64,000 nucleotides of DNA from Treponema medium (GTDB lineage: Bacteria; Spirochaetota; Spirochaetia; Treponematales; Treponemataceae), in NCBI RefSeq assembly GCF_017161265.1, contig NZ_CP031393.1, positions 1,364,001 to 1,428,000 on the forward strand. Reading direction: 5' to 3'. The notes beneath the pieces are model-generated. The model did not search any database, was not told where the DNA came from, and saw nothing but the letters and a program-made list of their open reading frames with translations. The number at the start of each line of letters is the position of its first letter. Position 1 is the first letter of the stretch. A program made the translations under genes and the position numbers. Shown piece after piece: positions 16,783-25,250 of the stretch.

Positions 16783-19170
16783 TTAAATCAATTTATTTTT
16801 TTGCGCAGCGGCGTAGAGTTTTGCATTCCATACATTACGGAAAATAAACTTATCACGCACCGTATTCTCCGTCATCGTGTCCATACAGTTTTGCAGCGCT
16901 TTAAACGAACGGCTTAAATATCCGTTTGCGCTATCGGATGTATTTCCTTCTCTACGGAGGAGCGCATCGTAACAAAGATACGAATATATCGAAGCGTACA
17001 TATCATGATTTTTAAGCGCATCCCGTGCGGTATCTTCAAGCTGTTGAATATACATTTGGGCTGAATCTTCCAGCGCATTGAACGCAAGCCGGAAACGATA
17101 ATAGCTATCCATAGCGGTATAAAACACCTGTATTGCCGACTTACCGTACAAATTTCCCCAGACAAACTCTTCAGCAAGTGCAAAACCGCTTTGATACGGC
17201 TCAAGCACAGCGGTAAATGTTTCGGAACTCACTTGTATCTGCTCACGCTCGTCACGAAGAATGGGAGCAAGCAAAAATGATTCGATGAGAAACAAGATTG
17301 CATCAGGCGATTTATCAAGGTTTGCAATGAGTATCGGCTGTGCCTTACTTGTTTGCCCTTTTTGGGATAATGCCCTTGCATACCAAATTCTACAAAGGGG
17401 CGCCCATTCTTGGAAGTGCTTCGAAGCTGCTTTTTCAGCCTCTTGAAATAAAAGCTCCGCTTTGCCGTAGTCCCCTAACTGCAATGCGACTCTTCCCTGC
17501 ATAAATAAGCACGGTATCTTTTTAGGTTGTTCAAAATAACGCTCTGCATCCTGTAAGAGGCGATCGAGAAAATTTTCAGCAGTATGTAAATTATTCTGCA
17601 AAAAGCAACTGATGCTGAGGTTAAACAATGCTTCGCATATAAAACTACTGTCGTTCAGCAATTCGGCAATATCAAGAGCATATTGAAAATAGGTTACGGC
17701 ATCTTCTATTTTATTTTGAGACAAATGCAGAAATGCTACACAGGAAAGGGCACGGTATTCTCCTGCAGGAAAGGCATGCGCTTGAACGGAGCTGACCGCT
17801 TTTTTGACCGCATAAACCGCTTCGTTAATATTTTTTTGCTTACTGATTTTTAATGCTTTTTGATAGCTTTCAAGAGCAGAAAAAAAGACTGTAGACTTAA
17901 AGGGACTGATATCAATCTGAGGAATTTCCTTATCTGAATACTTGTGGAAGAAATGATGCAGCATAAATTGATCTGCCGGAACTAATTGAAGCGTACCAAA
18001 AATATCTTTCAGATTTTCATCGGGACATAACATTCCCTTTTTATATTTATCCCATAGGAAATCGGCTATATACTGTTTAGCCTTATCCTTTTCTACTCCA
18101 AGCCGCTGCTCCAATTGCTCGGCGGCGTAGGGACTTACCGAATGTATATCGTTTTTTACTTCGGTAATACCGACTGCATACATCCATTCATACAAACTCG
18201 TAACAAACGAGGAGCTTTTATGCAGTGAAAGAAAAAACTCCGGCATTTCATCGTCAAAGATAAATGACGGTGCATATATCGTAAGATAGGCAAGTTGTAA
18301 AAAATCAGTCGATAAGCCGTCAAACGAAATCGCCTTTTCCGGCATAAGTTTGGTGTGGACGGTAAGGGGAAGTACATCGATCAGATGATTTGCCGCTTCT
18401 GCATTTTTTTCGGTATATATAACGGTTAATTCGGTAGTATGATAACTTTTTACAAAGACTTGAAAGTAGAAGCGCGTATATAATAAAAATGCGTCAATAA
18501 AATAATCAGGATAATCGGAGCAAAATCGGTTCCGGCGGAAATAATACTGCACATGTTGAGCTTTTTCGTATTGAGCTTGCTCGTCTTTCGAAAGTGCTGC
18601 CGTTACTGCGTGCTCGGTAAGAGGATGCACAAGCATAAAATGATATAGCGCATGTATCCACGTACCGGTATTCGAAAGATAGATACGATATTGAGCTTCT
18701 GCCGTTTCGTCGTAAGTCGTTTTCGGTACAATAAAATTAGCGCTGTAGTAGAGTTTAACTTTAGGCACATATTCGAACCGGATATAGGCTTTTAAAAGTC
18801 GTTCTGCTTGTGCGGAGGCAAAAAAGCTGCGGCTCGGCACAAGGACGCTTCTATAAGCGGCAAAATGATCTGCAATGGTATCGTCAGAATCCGTTTCTTC
18901 ACAGCAATCGATAATAACCCGGTAATCTACGATCCGCCTTTTATAGACACGCAGTAAATCAGCTAAATTTTGCAAAAATAAATTGGCGGAAAACACCGGA
19001 GCAACTTCGCGGCTGCTGAAGCGATAAATTGAAGCACAGGAGACTTTAAATAAAGAAGCACCGTTTGCTTCGGCCGATTCTGCGATGGCATTCAATAATT
19101 TTTGTATTTCAAACGGAGCAATTCTCAGTAGCTGCCGTTCATAGGGAATTTCAAAATAGATACAGATCAT
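16783..19170 (-). CDS. Large TPR-repeat protein, function unknown
   Basis: The protein has 795 residues. The first ~420 residues are mixed, with many aromatic residues, and contain no motif I recognise; the second half holds several helix pairs of tetratricopeptide type (for example EYRALSCVAFLHLSQNKIEDAVTYFQYALDIAELL and GRVALQLGDYGKAELLFQEAEKAA). There is no signal peptide. TPR domains mediate protein contacts. An N-terminal half of this kind attached to a TPR half is seen in spirochaete hypothetical proteins. ATG 19170 follows GAGG. Divergent from lspA. Confidence 0.75.
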   Translation of the reverse strand: MICIYFEIPYERQLLRIAPFEIQKLLNAIAESAEANGASLFKVSCASIYRFSSREVAPVFSANLFLQNLADLLRVYKRRIVDYRVIIDCCEETDSDDTIADHFAAYRSVLVPSRSFFASAQAERLLKAYIRFEYVPKVKLYYSANFIVPKTTYDETAEAQYRIYLSNTGTWIHALYHFMLVHPLTEHAVTAALSKDEQAQYEKAQHVQYYFRRNRFCSDYPDYFIDAFLLYTRFYFQVFVKSYHTTELTVIYTEKNAEAANHLIDVLPLTVHTKLMPEKAISFDGLSTDFLQLAYLTIYAPSFIFDDEMPEFFLSLHKSSSFVTSLYEWMYAVGITEVKNDIHSVSPYAAEQLEQRLGVEKDKAKQYIADFLWDKYKKGMLCPDENLKDIFGTLQLVPADQFMLHHFFHKYSDKEIPQIDISPFKSTVFFSALESYQKALKISKQKNINEAVYAVKKAVSSVQAHAFPAGEYRALSCVAFLHLSQNKIEDAVTYFQYALDIAELLNDSSFICEALFNLSISCFLQNNLHTAENFLDRLLQDAERYFEQPKKIPCLFMQGRVALQLGDYGKAELLFQEAEKAASKHFQEWAPLCRIWYARALSQKGQTSKAQPILIANLDKSPDAILFLIESFLLAPILRDEREQIQVSSETFTAVLEPYQSGFALAEEFVWGNLYGKSAIQVFYTAMDSYYRFRLAFNALEDSAQMYIQQLEDTARDALKNHDMYASIYSYLCYDALLRREGNTSDSANGYLSRSFKALQNCMDTMTENTVRDKFIFRNVWNAKLYAAAQKNKLI

Positions 19171-19260
19171 AATAACCTCGTTTCCATACTCTATATCGGC
19201 TTTTTCTCTATTCCGATAAAGTTTGTAGACCTTTCGGAAAAAATCTACTATACTGTGCCG

Positions 19261-19806
19261 ATGAATATCAAAAACAAACGAGAATACTTTTTACCGCTTA
19301 TATTAACCTTTGCGGTTATTGCACTTGATCAACTAACCAAATGGCTGATTATTAAATCGATTGATCCGTGGTCTGTGGGCGCTTCTTTTTGCGGAGACCT
19401 CATACGGATTGTCTGTGTTTACAATACCGGTGCAGCGTTCAGTCTAGGAAGCGGACTTTCCTCCGTTATGCGTTTTGTCGTAATGGCCTGCATCCCAGCC
19501 TGCTTTATTGCCGGTATCTGCGTAGTCTATTTTAAATCGGAGTTCCCACGGGTACAACGCTGGTTTTTAAGCGGCATTATCGGCGGCGGAATCAGTAATC
19601 TACTCGATCGTTTTTTTAGAGCGGAAGGCGTTGTGGATTTTATCGACGTTAAATTTTTCGGTCTTTTCGGTTTGGAACGATGGCCGACATTTAATATCGC
19701 AGATTCCGCTATTGTAGTATGCGGAGTGGGTTTATTTGTTGCGCTTCTCATACAGGAAGGAAAGGACAAGAGCAAAACCCCAGCAACGCCGAACGATGGG
19801 GAATAA
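19261..19806 (+). CDS. lspA: Lipoprotein signal peptidase (signal peptidase II)
   Basis: An inner-membrane aspartic protease that cuts the signal peptide from lipidated prolipoproteins. The 181 residues carry four membrane helices and the family motifs: ALDQLTKWLI near the N-terminus, VYNTGAAFSLG, ISNLLDRFF (first catalytic Asp) and TFNIADSAIV (second catalytic Asp). A GTG two codons earlier (19255) is possible but ATG 19261 is preferred. A TATACT-like -10 box precedes it at ~19248. Overlaps nothing; a small membrane protein gene starts at the stop codon. Confidence 0.95.
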   Translation: MNIKNKREYFLPLILTFAVIALDQLTKWLIIKSIDPWSVGASFCGDLIRIVCVYNTGAAFSLGSGLSSVMRFVVMACIPACFIAGICVVYFKSEFPRVQRWFLSGIIGGGISNLLDRFFRAEGVVDFIDVKFFGLFGLERWPTFNIADSAIVVCGVGLFVALLIQEGKDKSKTPATPNDGE

Positions 19807-20040
19807 ATGCGGAATATTATCCTTTTTTTAATTATCGGGACATTGGTAACGCTCGTACTTATTGTCGGATGCAGTGCAGTATGTGCCGCAATCATTATTT
19901 TGCTGGCAAAATTCGTGAATGAGCATATTTTAGCGGCGCTGCCTTTTTCAGTTATTGCCGGTATTGTGTTGTCGTTTTTCTTTTACGGTAAAATTATGAA
20001 GAAAATAATGAACAAATACGGATTAAATAACAAAAAATAA
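19807..20040 (+). CDS. Small two-helix membrane protein
   Basis: The 77-residue protein has two hydrophobic stretches (residues ~3-33 and ~42-58) with a basic tail (KIMKKIMNKYGLNNKK). It starts directly after the lspA stop codon (ATG 19807), so it is likely translated from the same message. No family recognised. Function unknown; it may be a lspA accessory or simply a membrane peptide of spirochaetes. Confidence 0.6.
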   Translation: MRNIILFLIIGTLVTLVLIVGCSAVCAAIIILLAKFVNEHILAALPFSVIAGIVLSFFFYGKIMKKIMNKYGLNNKK

Positions 20041-20056
20041 GCGGTAAAAACAAGGA

Positions 20057-21715
20057 TTAATAACCGTCGGACATCTGGCGGTTTAAATCTTTTTGGCACA
20101 GTTCTTGATAAACAGGAGCTCTTGTTTTCAGTTCTTCTTTAACCGTCTTACTGAACGGCATATAGCGCCAGAATACATTCCGCACTTCCCTATCGAGCTT
20201 CTGTATTCCTTCGCTTTCCTTAGTCATCCAGATTAAATAGTCTTCGATAAAGTATTCTTTTACATCACCTTTCAGTTTTTGGGCTTGGAACCATTGATAA
20301 TAGTTACCTGTTAAACCTTCTTCCATCCAATAGTATGAAGCCTTTTCTTTTGCAACCTGCCATCGAAGATCGGCTGTAGCCGTTAAAAGCGCATTTTTCA
20401 AATTTTTTGTATACATCGGAATTGCAATGCGCCCGCGACTGGTTACGCGGTTATACCGATCGAAGGGTTCCCAACAAAAACCGATATCACCGTAAGAGGG
20501 AATAAGCACCACGAACGGGGGGATTCTATTCAGCTGAGAGCGATACTGGCGACAATACGCTTCGCAGTCAATGCTTTCAATCCAGCGCATAATCTCCAAT
20601 ACGTTTTCTCTAATACCGATTTCGTTCGGTGTACAGCGGAAGAATTCGCGCGATAAAATAGGAAAGTGATTCCCTTGCCGTCCGCAAGTCATCTTAACCA
20701 TTTGCCGAACAGTTTCCAGCTCCGTATTTACGTCGGAGACATTCAATTCACCATCGCCGCTCACCTCGATTTTTTCTTTTAACAAGCGGACATCTTCATC
20801 TACACGGTGATACTCATTCAAAAAGTTCGTCAGTTCTTTATCCAGCGCAAGTATCCGTCTCAGACTGTCACCCAGATCGCTTACATTGCGCTTCTGTATT
20901 TCAGTAAAAGGCGCTTTTATTCCTGCAAACCCCGCAAGACTGTCATGTACAAACAGCTCATGGACTTGACTTTTTACCAATTCTTCCGCACTGGAGCGTT
21001 CATCCGATTTGGCACGAAGCAAATTTTCCGCACTTTGCAATTTTCCCTGAGCCTTATTAAGCAGTTGCTGGAAATGAGTTGACATATTCTTCTGTTTTGT
21101 CCGCACCTCATCAGTGGAAGAAGGATTAATCAATCCGACAGCAATATCATGGAACCACTCATCAAGGTAATAAATAGGTTCATTGTAGGAATTTTCATCA
21201 ATAATCTTTGCAAACGTATCTTTTTGTTCAGCGGTTAAAAGCGTCGGCAAAATGAGTCCGTACCGTAACGCATACTTTTTTTCGATTGCGGATTCATCTG
21301 TCGGTAATTTTAACACAAGCACGGAAATGAACTGCCAATAGTTTGTAACAAGCTGCTGCCGGTATACGGCACGGTCTTTTTGATCACGGGTTGTAAGATA
21401 TTTTGTGAGCGTATTGTGTAAACGCTGAGAAGTTTCACCACAATTTCTTAGCACTTTTTTATAAAAATCTGCCGAATCAAAATAGGTGTGTGGAGTATCA
21501 TTATAAAAACGTTCAACTTTGGGAAACGCTTTAACGGTTAGGTCAACTCTGGCCGGACTTGGTTCTAAGCTGCCGGAAGCTTCAGGTGAAGCGGATAAAA
21601 GGATATCATCGCCAATATCACCAAAGAGATCAAGAGATGGAGCAGAAGGAGAAGGGGCTACAGGAATATCTTCCAATAAGGCTGCAAGATCAGGATCAAG
21701 ATTTGATATATCCAT
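20057..21715 (-). CDS. Hypothetical spirochaete protein with coiled coil
   Basis: The 552-residue protein begins MDISNLDPDLAALLEDIPVA followed by a Ser/Pro-rich acidic tail, then a mostly alpha-helical body with a coiled-coil-like segment (~200-330, KNMSTHFQQLLNKAQGKL...). The C-terminal half is rich in aromatic residues (ESIDCEAYCRQYRSQLNR, GDIGFCWEPFDRYNRVTSRG). No signal peptide or membrane helix. Such long cytoplasmic proteins are common in treponemes and have no assigned role. Convergent with the lspA operon. Confidence 0.7.
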   Translation of the reverse strand: MDISNLDPDLAALLEDIPVAPSPSAPSLDLFGDIGDDILLSASPEASGSLEPSPARVDLTVKAFPKVERFYNDTPHTYFDSADFYKKVLRNCGETSQRLHNTLTKYLTTRDQKDRAVYRQQLVTNYWQFISVLVLKLPTDESAIEKKYALRYGLILPTLLTAEQKDTFAKIIDENSYNEPIYYLDEWFHDIAVGLINPSSTDEVRTKQKNMSTHFQQLLNKAQGKLQSAENLLRAKSDERSSAEELVKSQVHELFVHDSLAGFAGIKAPFTEIQKRNVSDLGDSLRRILALDKELTNFLNEYHRVDEDVRLLKEKIEVSGDGELNVSDVNTELETVRQMVKMTCGRQGNHFPILSREFFRCTPNEIGIRENVLEIMRWIESIDCEAYCRQYRSQLNRIPPFVVLIPSYGDIGFCWEPFDRYNRVTSRGRIAIPMYTKNLKNALLTATADLRWQVAKEKASYYWMEEGLTGNYYQWFQAQKLKGDVKEYFIEDYLIWMTKESEGIQKLDREVRNVFWRYMPFSKTVKEELKTRAPVYQELCQKDLNRQMSDGY

Positions 21716-21764
21716 ACGCGGTTCTATGCCTTCCTTCTTTTTATTTTATCCGGATTATTTTATT

Positions 21765-21838
<74 letters not shown>

Positions 21839-21913
21839 AAAAGGCAACGAAGTGATTATGAAGGAAATTCCATTTTAGGTCAACCCCTCGATTCTGATGT
21901 GGCTGCATTCCTT

Positions 21914-21945
21914 TTGTGCAAAATTTTAGATAAAATTTTGCACAA
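21914..21945 (+). repeat. AAATTTTAGATAAAATTT-type hairpin, copy 1
   Basis: A perfect 15-bp palindrome, TTGTGCAAAATTTTA / TAAAATTTTGCACAA with loop GA. Two related hairpins with changed stems lie at 37259-37294 and 42415-42452. Confidence 0.6.
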
Positions 21946-21961
21946 TCTTTTTCAGAAACAC

Positions 21962-22102
21962 GGTAAACGCATCAGACAAGTAAATCAAATTCCGCAGAAT
22001 AATGAGGCATGACAAGCATTTGAGCCGCCAATCGGCGAAACTCTGCTTGGATAGCCTCATTATTCTGCGGGGCTGGTAAAATGACCGACTGATGCGTTTA
22101 CC
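21962..22102 (+). repeat. Family-1 nested palindrome, copy R1
   Basis: 141 bp bounded by GGTAAACGCATCAG (21962-21975) and its exact reverse complement CTGATGCGTTTACC (22089-22102). A second 17-bp stem lies inside: CCGCAGAATAATGAGGC (21992-22008) pairs with GCCTCATTATTCTGCGG (22054-22070). The apex contains CATTTGAGCCG and CGGCGAAACTCTG. Same layout in copies R2, R3, R4 and R7. Confidence 0.85.
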
Positions 22103-22192
22103 CTGATAAATGCCTCGTTATGAATTGCTTTTTTTTTATAAATACGATATTCTATTATAAAAGCGCTTATTATGCGTTACGGGGGCACATAT

Positions 22193-22591
22193 ATGTTACC
22201 TTTCTATTTTCTTTCTGTTACCACAAACCTTATGATGGGAGGAATTTTACTCCTTTCTGCAAAAAACAAAGAGGAATTCACCATCAAATACCCTCTTTTA
22301 AACGATCCGACATTTTTGCTGGTACTTCTGATTTTTTCAGGAATTTCGGCCGTATTTAAACTTCTCAGCCCCGTCGCAGGAAATACACCGTTGGTCGGCG
22401 ATCTTATCCCCGCGCTTTCGGGTATTCTCGGCTGTATCGTCTTCTTTGAACGTTGGGTTAAAGCCTCGGAAAATCAGCTAACACTGCCACCGTTCTTAAC
22501 CCGTATTCTTAACTTCGAACAGCCGATTGGCTTCTTCTGCTTATTTGCCGGTGTTACTCACCTGCTTTTTTCGCAGGTACTGTTCTTATAG
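22193..22591 (+). CDS. Small integral membrane protein, function unknown
   Basis: The protein has ~132 residues with three or four hydrophobic helices (LPFYFLSVTTNLMMGGILLL, FLLVLLIFSGISAVF, LIPALSGILGCIVFF, and QPIGFFCLFAGVTHLLF at the end). No family recognised. ATG 22193 is preceded by GGGGGC; an in-frame ATG at 22172 is also possible. Three bases separate it from the Nudix gene. It is the first of a same-strand set with the Nudix hydrolase and the lipoprotein. Confidence 0.6.
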   Translation: MLPFYFLSVTTNLMMGGILLLSAKNKEEFTIKYPLLNDPTFLLVLLIFSGISAVFKLLSPVAGNTPLVGDLIPALSGILGCIVFFERWVKASENQLTLPPFLTRILNFEQPIGFFCLFAGVTHLLFSQVLFL

Positions 22592-22594
22592 TCT

Positions 22595-22987
22595 ATGCGT
22601 CAATCGGTAGTAGGTATCGTCCGTAAGGATAATAAGTTTCTGCTGGGCTTGCGGACGCCCGGCGGCGATGTCGGAGAACATTGGGAATTTCCCGGGGGAA
22701 AGTGTGAAGCAGGCGAAACACACGAGCAGACATTAATCCGCGAGTATGAAGAAGAACTTGCTGTCCACATATCTGTCGGGCGGTTTATTGCGCGTAAACA
22801 TTTTCAAAATGAACACCGTAATTTCGACCTTTTTGCTTACGAAGTGATTCTGCCGGAAAATCAAACGTGTGTTTCTTCCGTACACTCCGAATTGAAATGG
22901 TTTTCGCTTGATGAGTTGCAGAATATTCCAATAGTGCCGTCAGATGCTCTGTTCATTTCTGAACTTCGAAAGTTTTATCAGCTATAA
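22595..22987 (+). CDS. Nudix hydrolase, MutT-like
   Basis: A 130-residue protein with a clear Nudix box, GGKCEAGETHEQTLIREYEEEL, near residue 35 (the usual Gly near the end of the box is Ala). Preceded by VGIVRKDNKFLLGLR and WEFPGG, as in MutT-type (8-oxo)-dGTP diphosphatases. A role in cleaning the nucleotide pool is the family default; the exact substrate is not certain. The gene sits three bases after the membrane protein and two bases before the lipoprotein, so the three are probably cotranscribed. Confidence 0.88.
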   Translation: MRQSVVGIVRKDNKFLLGLRTPGGDVGEHWEFPGGKCEAGETHEQTLIREYEEELAVHISVGRFIARKHFQNEHRNFDLFAYEVILPENQTCVSSVHSELKWFSLDELQNIPIVPSDALFISELRKFYQL

Positions 22988-22989
22988 TC

Positions 22990-23373
22990 GTGAAAAAAGT
23001 GATACGAAGCGACTGGGGTATCAGACACCTCATTGTTGTGCTGTGCCTTTTTTTCTGTTTGTTCTCCTGTACTCGTCATACAACACTGGATTCTATTATC
23101 CTGCCGTCTGATTCAGCCGTAAATGACGCCGACCGGTTTGCTGTTATTGTCGAAACCTATATCTCATTAAAAGATAGTCCGGGGGCGAACGGTATCATTG
23201 TCAACCACGCACGACGGAAAGAAATATACGAAGTAACGGGGACGCAATTCGTATCAAAAGATTCGGAGAGCGAGCTGTGGGTGCATCTTACGGATGGCTG
23301 GCTGCAACGCTCCTTTGTAGAGTTATATCCGAGCAGGGCAAAAGCCGAAACAGCCGCCGCTCGGTTAAAATAA
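22990..23373 (+). CDS. Putative SH3-like lipoprotein
   Basis: The 127-residue product has a lipoprotein signal: basic start, hydrophobic core (LIVVLCLFFCL) and lipobox LFSC at about residue 28. The mature part (YISLKDSPGANGIIVNHARRKEIYEVTGTQF..., WVHLTDGWLQRSFVELYPS) has the short-strand pattern of bacterial SH3-type domains. The start is GTG 22990, two bases after the Nudix stop. It would be anchored in the envelope. Role unknown. Confidence 0.65.
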   Translation: MKKVIRSDWGIRHLIVVLCLFFCLFSCTRHTTLDSIILPSDSAVNDADRFAVIVETYISLKDSPGANGIIVNHARRKEIYEVTGTQFVSKDSESELWVHLTDGWLQRSFVELYPSRAKAETAAARLK

Positions 23374-23434
23374 AATGGAAGGATACTCTCACTACCCTAT
23401 TGCATTCTAAGGGAGTACCCTAAGGAGAGAGATT

Positions 23435-24637
23435 ATGCCTCAGAAGATCGGAACGATTTCGCGGGGATTGATAGCGCCCATTGTACATGCCGGAGATGAT
23501 ATTGCGACGATAGCAGTAAATATGCTCTTGTCGGCGGCGGAAACGGAAGGCTTTTCCATTCACGATCGGGATATACTTGCTGTAACAGAATCCGTTGTGG
23601 CGAGAGCGCAGGGGAACTATGCTTCTACCGATCAGATTGCCGCCGATATACGGGAAAAGTTCGGAAACGAGCACATCGGTTTGGTATTTCCTATCCTGAG
23701 CAGAAACCGTTTTGCAATCTGTTTAGAGGGTATCGCAAAAGCGGGCAACAGGCTGACGCTTGTGCTGAGCTATCCTTCCGACGAGGTGGGAAACCGGCTA
23801 ATGGATCCCGATACGGGTAAAGCGGAGGCGGTAAATCCATGGCAGGATACGTTTACGGCTGAAGAATTTACCCAGCGTTTCGGGGTATATAAACACCCGT
23901 TTACCGGTATCGATTACATCTCTTTTTATAACTCAATCATCAAAAAATACAATGCACAATCTTCTATTCTACTGGCCAATGATCCGTGCGCCGTTCTTTC
24001 TGAAACAAAATATGTACTCGCCTGCGATATCCACACACGGGAAAGTACAAAACGGCGGTTAAAAGAACACGGCGCAACTTGTGTGTACGGTCTTGACAAT
24101 ATACTCACTAAACCGATTAACGGCAGCGGATATAACAACAAGTACGGGCTGCTTGGTTCAAATAAGGCGACGGAAGATTCTATCAAGCTCTTTCCGAACG
24201 ATTGCCAAGCATTGGTAGAGAAAATTCAGCTTATGCTTAAAGAAAAAACCGGTAAAACGGTTGAAGTGATGGTATACGGCGACGGAGCCTTTAAAGATCC
24301 TGTCGGGAAGATTTGGGAGCTTGCTGATCCTGTTGTGTCCCCCGGCTTTACCGCAGGATTATCCGGCACACCGCATGAGGTAAAATTGAAATACCTTGCG
24401 GACAACAACTTTAAGGATTTGTCCGATAAAGAACAGTACCAAGCAATGATTAACTACATCAGTGAGCATAAGAAACATGCCCTTTCATCACAGATTGATC
24501 AAAAAGAAGCTCAAGGTACGACCCCCCGCCAATTAACCGATCTCATCGGTTCGCTGTGCGACCTTACTTCCGGCAGCGGCGATAAAGGGACGCCGATCAT
24601 TTTTATTCAAGGTTACTTTAATAAATTCGGTGAATAA
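23435..24637 (+). CDS. CofE-like coenzyme F420 gamma-glutamyl ligase-family protein
   Basis: The 400-residue protein matches the F420-0:gamma-glutamyl ligase fold: VHAGDDIATIAVNMLLSAAE, ILAVTESVVARAQGN, a long central part, and VMVYGDGAFKDPVGKIWELADP towards the end. In methanogens this fold adds glutamates to coenzyme F420. Treponemes are not known to make F420, so the substrate here is probably something else, perhaps another folate-like or peptide acceptor; this is inference. ATG 23435 has GGAGAG upstream. No F420 biosynthesis neighbours are present. Confidence 0.75.
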   Translation: MPQKIGTISRGLIAPIVHAGDDIATIAVNMLLSAAETEGFSIHDRDILAVTESVVARAQGNYASTDQIAADIREKFGNEHIGLVFPILSRNRFAICLEGIAKAGNRLTLVLSYPSDEVGNRLMDPDTGKAEAVNPWQDTFTAEEFTQRFGVYKHPFTGIDYISFYNSIIKKYNAQSSILLANDPCAVLSETKYVLACDIHTRESTKRRLKEHGATCVYGLDNILTKPINGSGYNNKYGLLGSNKATEDSIKLFPNDCQALVEKIQLMLKEKTGKTVEVMVYGDGAFKDPVGKIWELADPVVSPGFTAGLSGTPHEVKLKYLADNNFKDLSDKEQYQAMINYISEHKKHALSSQIDQKEAQGTTPRQLTDLIGSLCDLTSGSGDKGTPIIFIQGYFNKFGE

Positions 24638-24722
24638 ATGAGATGCTAAAAACCGCTGCCATATCCAGCTCCCTGTAAGCTCCCCGCTGGAAAAAATCTT
24701 GCTTTTTTGCTATCTTTAACCG

Positions 24723-25250
24723 GTGAAAAGAAAACTCCTGTGCTTCCTTGCGTTAATAGGCGGCCTTCTCTTTTTAAAAAGCTATGTTTTAGATATAAGG
24801 CGGATTTCGGGACATTCGATGGAACCCACCCTTTCCGATGGGCAGTTTGTTGTTATATGGAAATTGGCGTATGGAATTCAATTTCCTGCTGCGAACCGGT
24901 ATCTTTGCCGCTGGGGAATGCCGAAAACAGGGGATGCCGTCCTCTATCATATAGACGGGCGGTTTGTGGTAAAACGCTGCGTAAAAATAGAAAATACGGA
25001 ACTGCATTTTCTTGCGGCCTCGCAAGAAGCGCCGGAAAGTTATGGAACACTTAAATTAGATGATAACAAAACTGTTGCGCTTAACCGTGTGCAATTTAGA
25101 AATTTGGGAGGATTTTTACCGCAAGCCGAACAATATGTTCCTGCCGGTTTTATTTTGGCACTCGGCGATAATGCAGCCCAGTCCCGCGACTCCCGCGATT
25201 ACGGATTTGTCTCGGTCGATAGTATCTGCGGTCGGTTACTATGGAACTAA
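24723..25250 (+). CDS. lepB: Signal peptidase I
   Basis: A serine-lysine protease anchored by one N-terminal helix (LLCFLALIGGLLFLKSYVL). The catalytic Ser lies in SGHSMEPTLSDGQFVV, the catalytic Lys in GRFVVKRCV, and the family's late LGDNAAQSRDSRDYGFV is present. The 175 residues are shorter than E. coli LepB but normal for the Gram-positive/spirochaete type. The start is GTG 24723. The gene overlaps the PBP gene by ten bases. Confidence 0.92.
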   Translation: MKRKLLCFLALIGGLLFLKSYVLDIRRISGHSMEPTLSDGQFVVIWKLAYGIQFPAANRYLCRWGMPKTGDAVLYHIDGRFVVKRCVKIENTELHFLAASQEAPESYGTLKLDDNKTVALNRVQFRNLGGFLPQAEQYVPAGFILALGDNAAQSRDSRDYGFVSVDSICGRLLWN

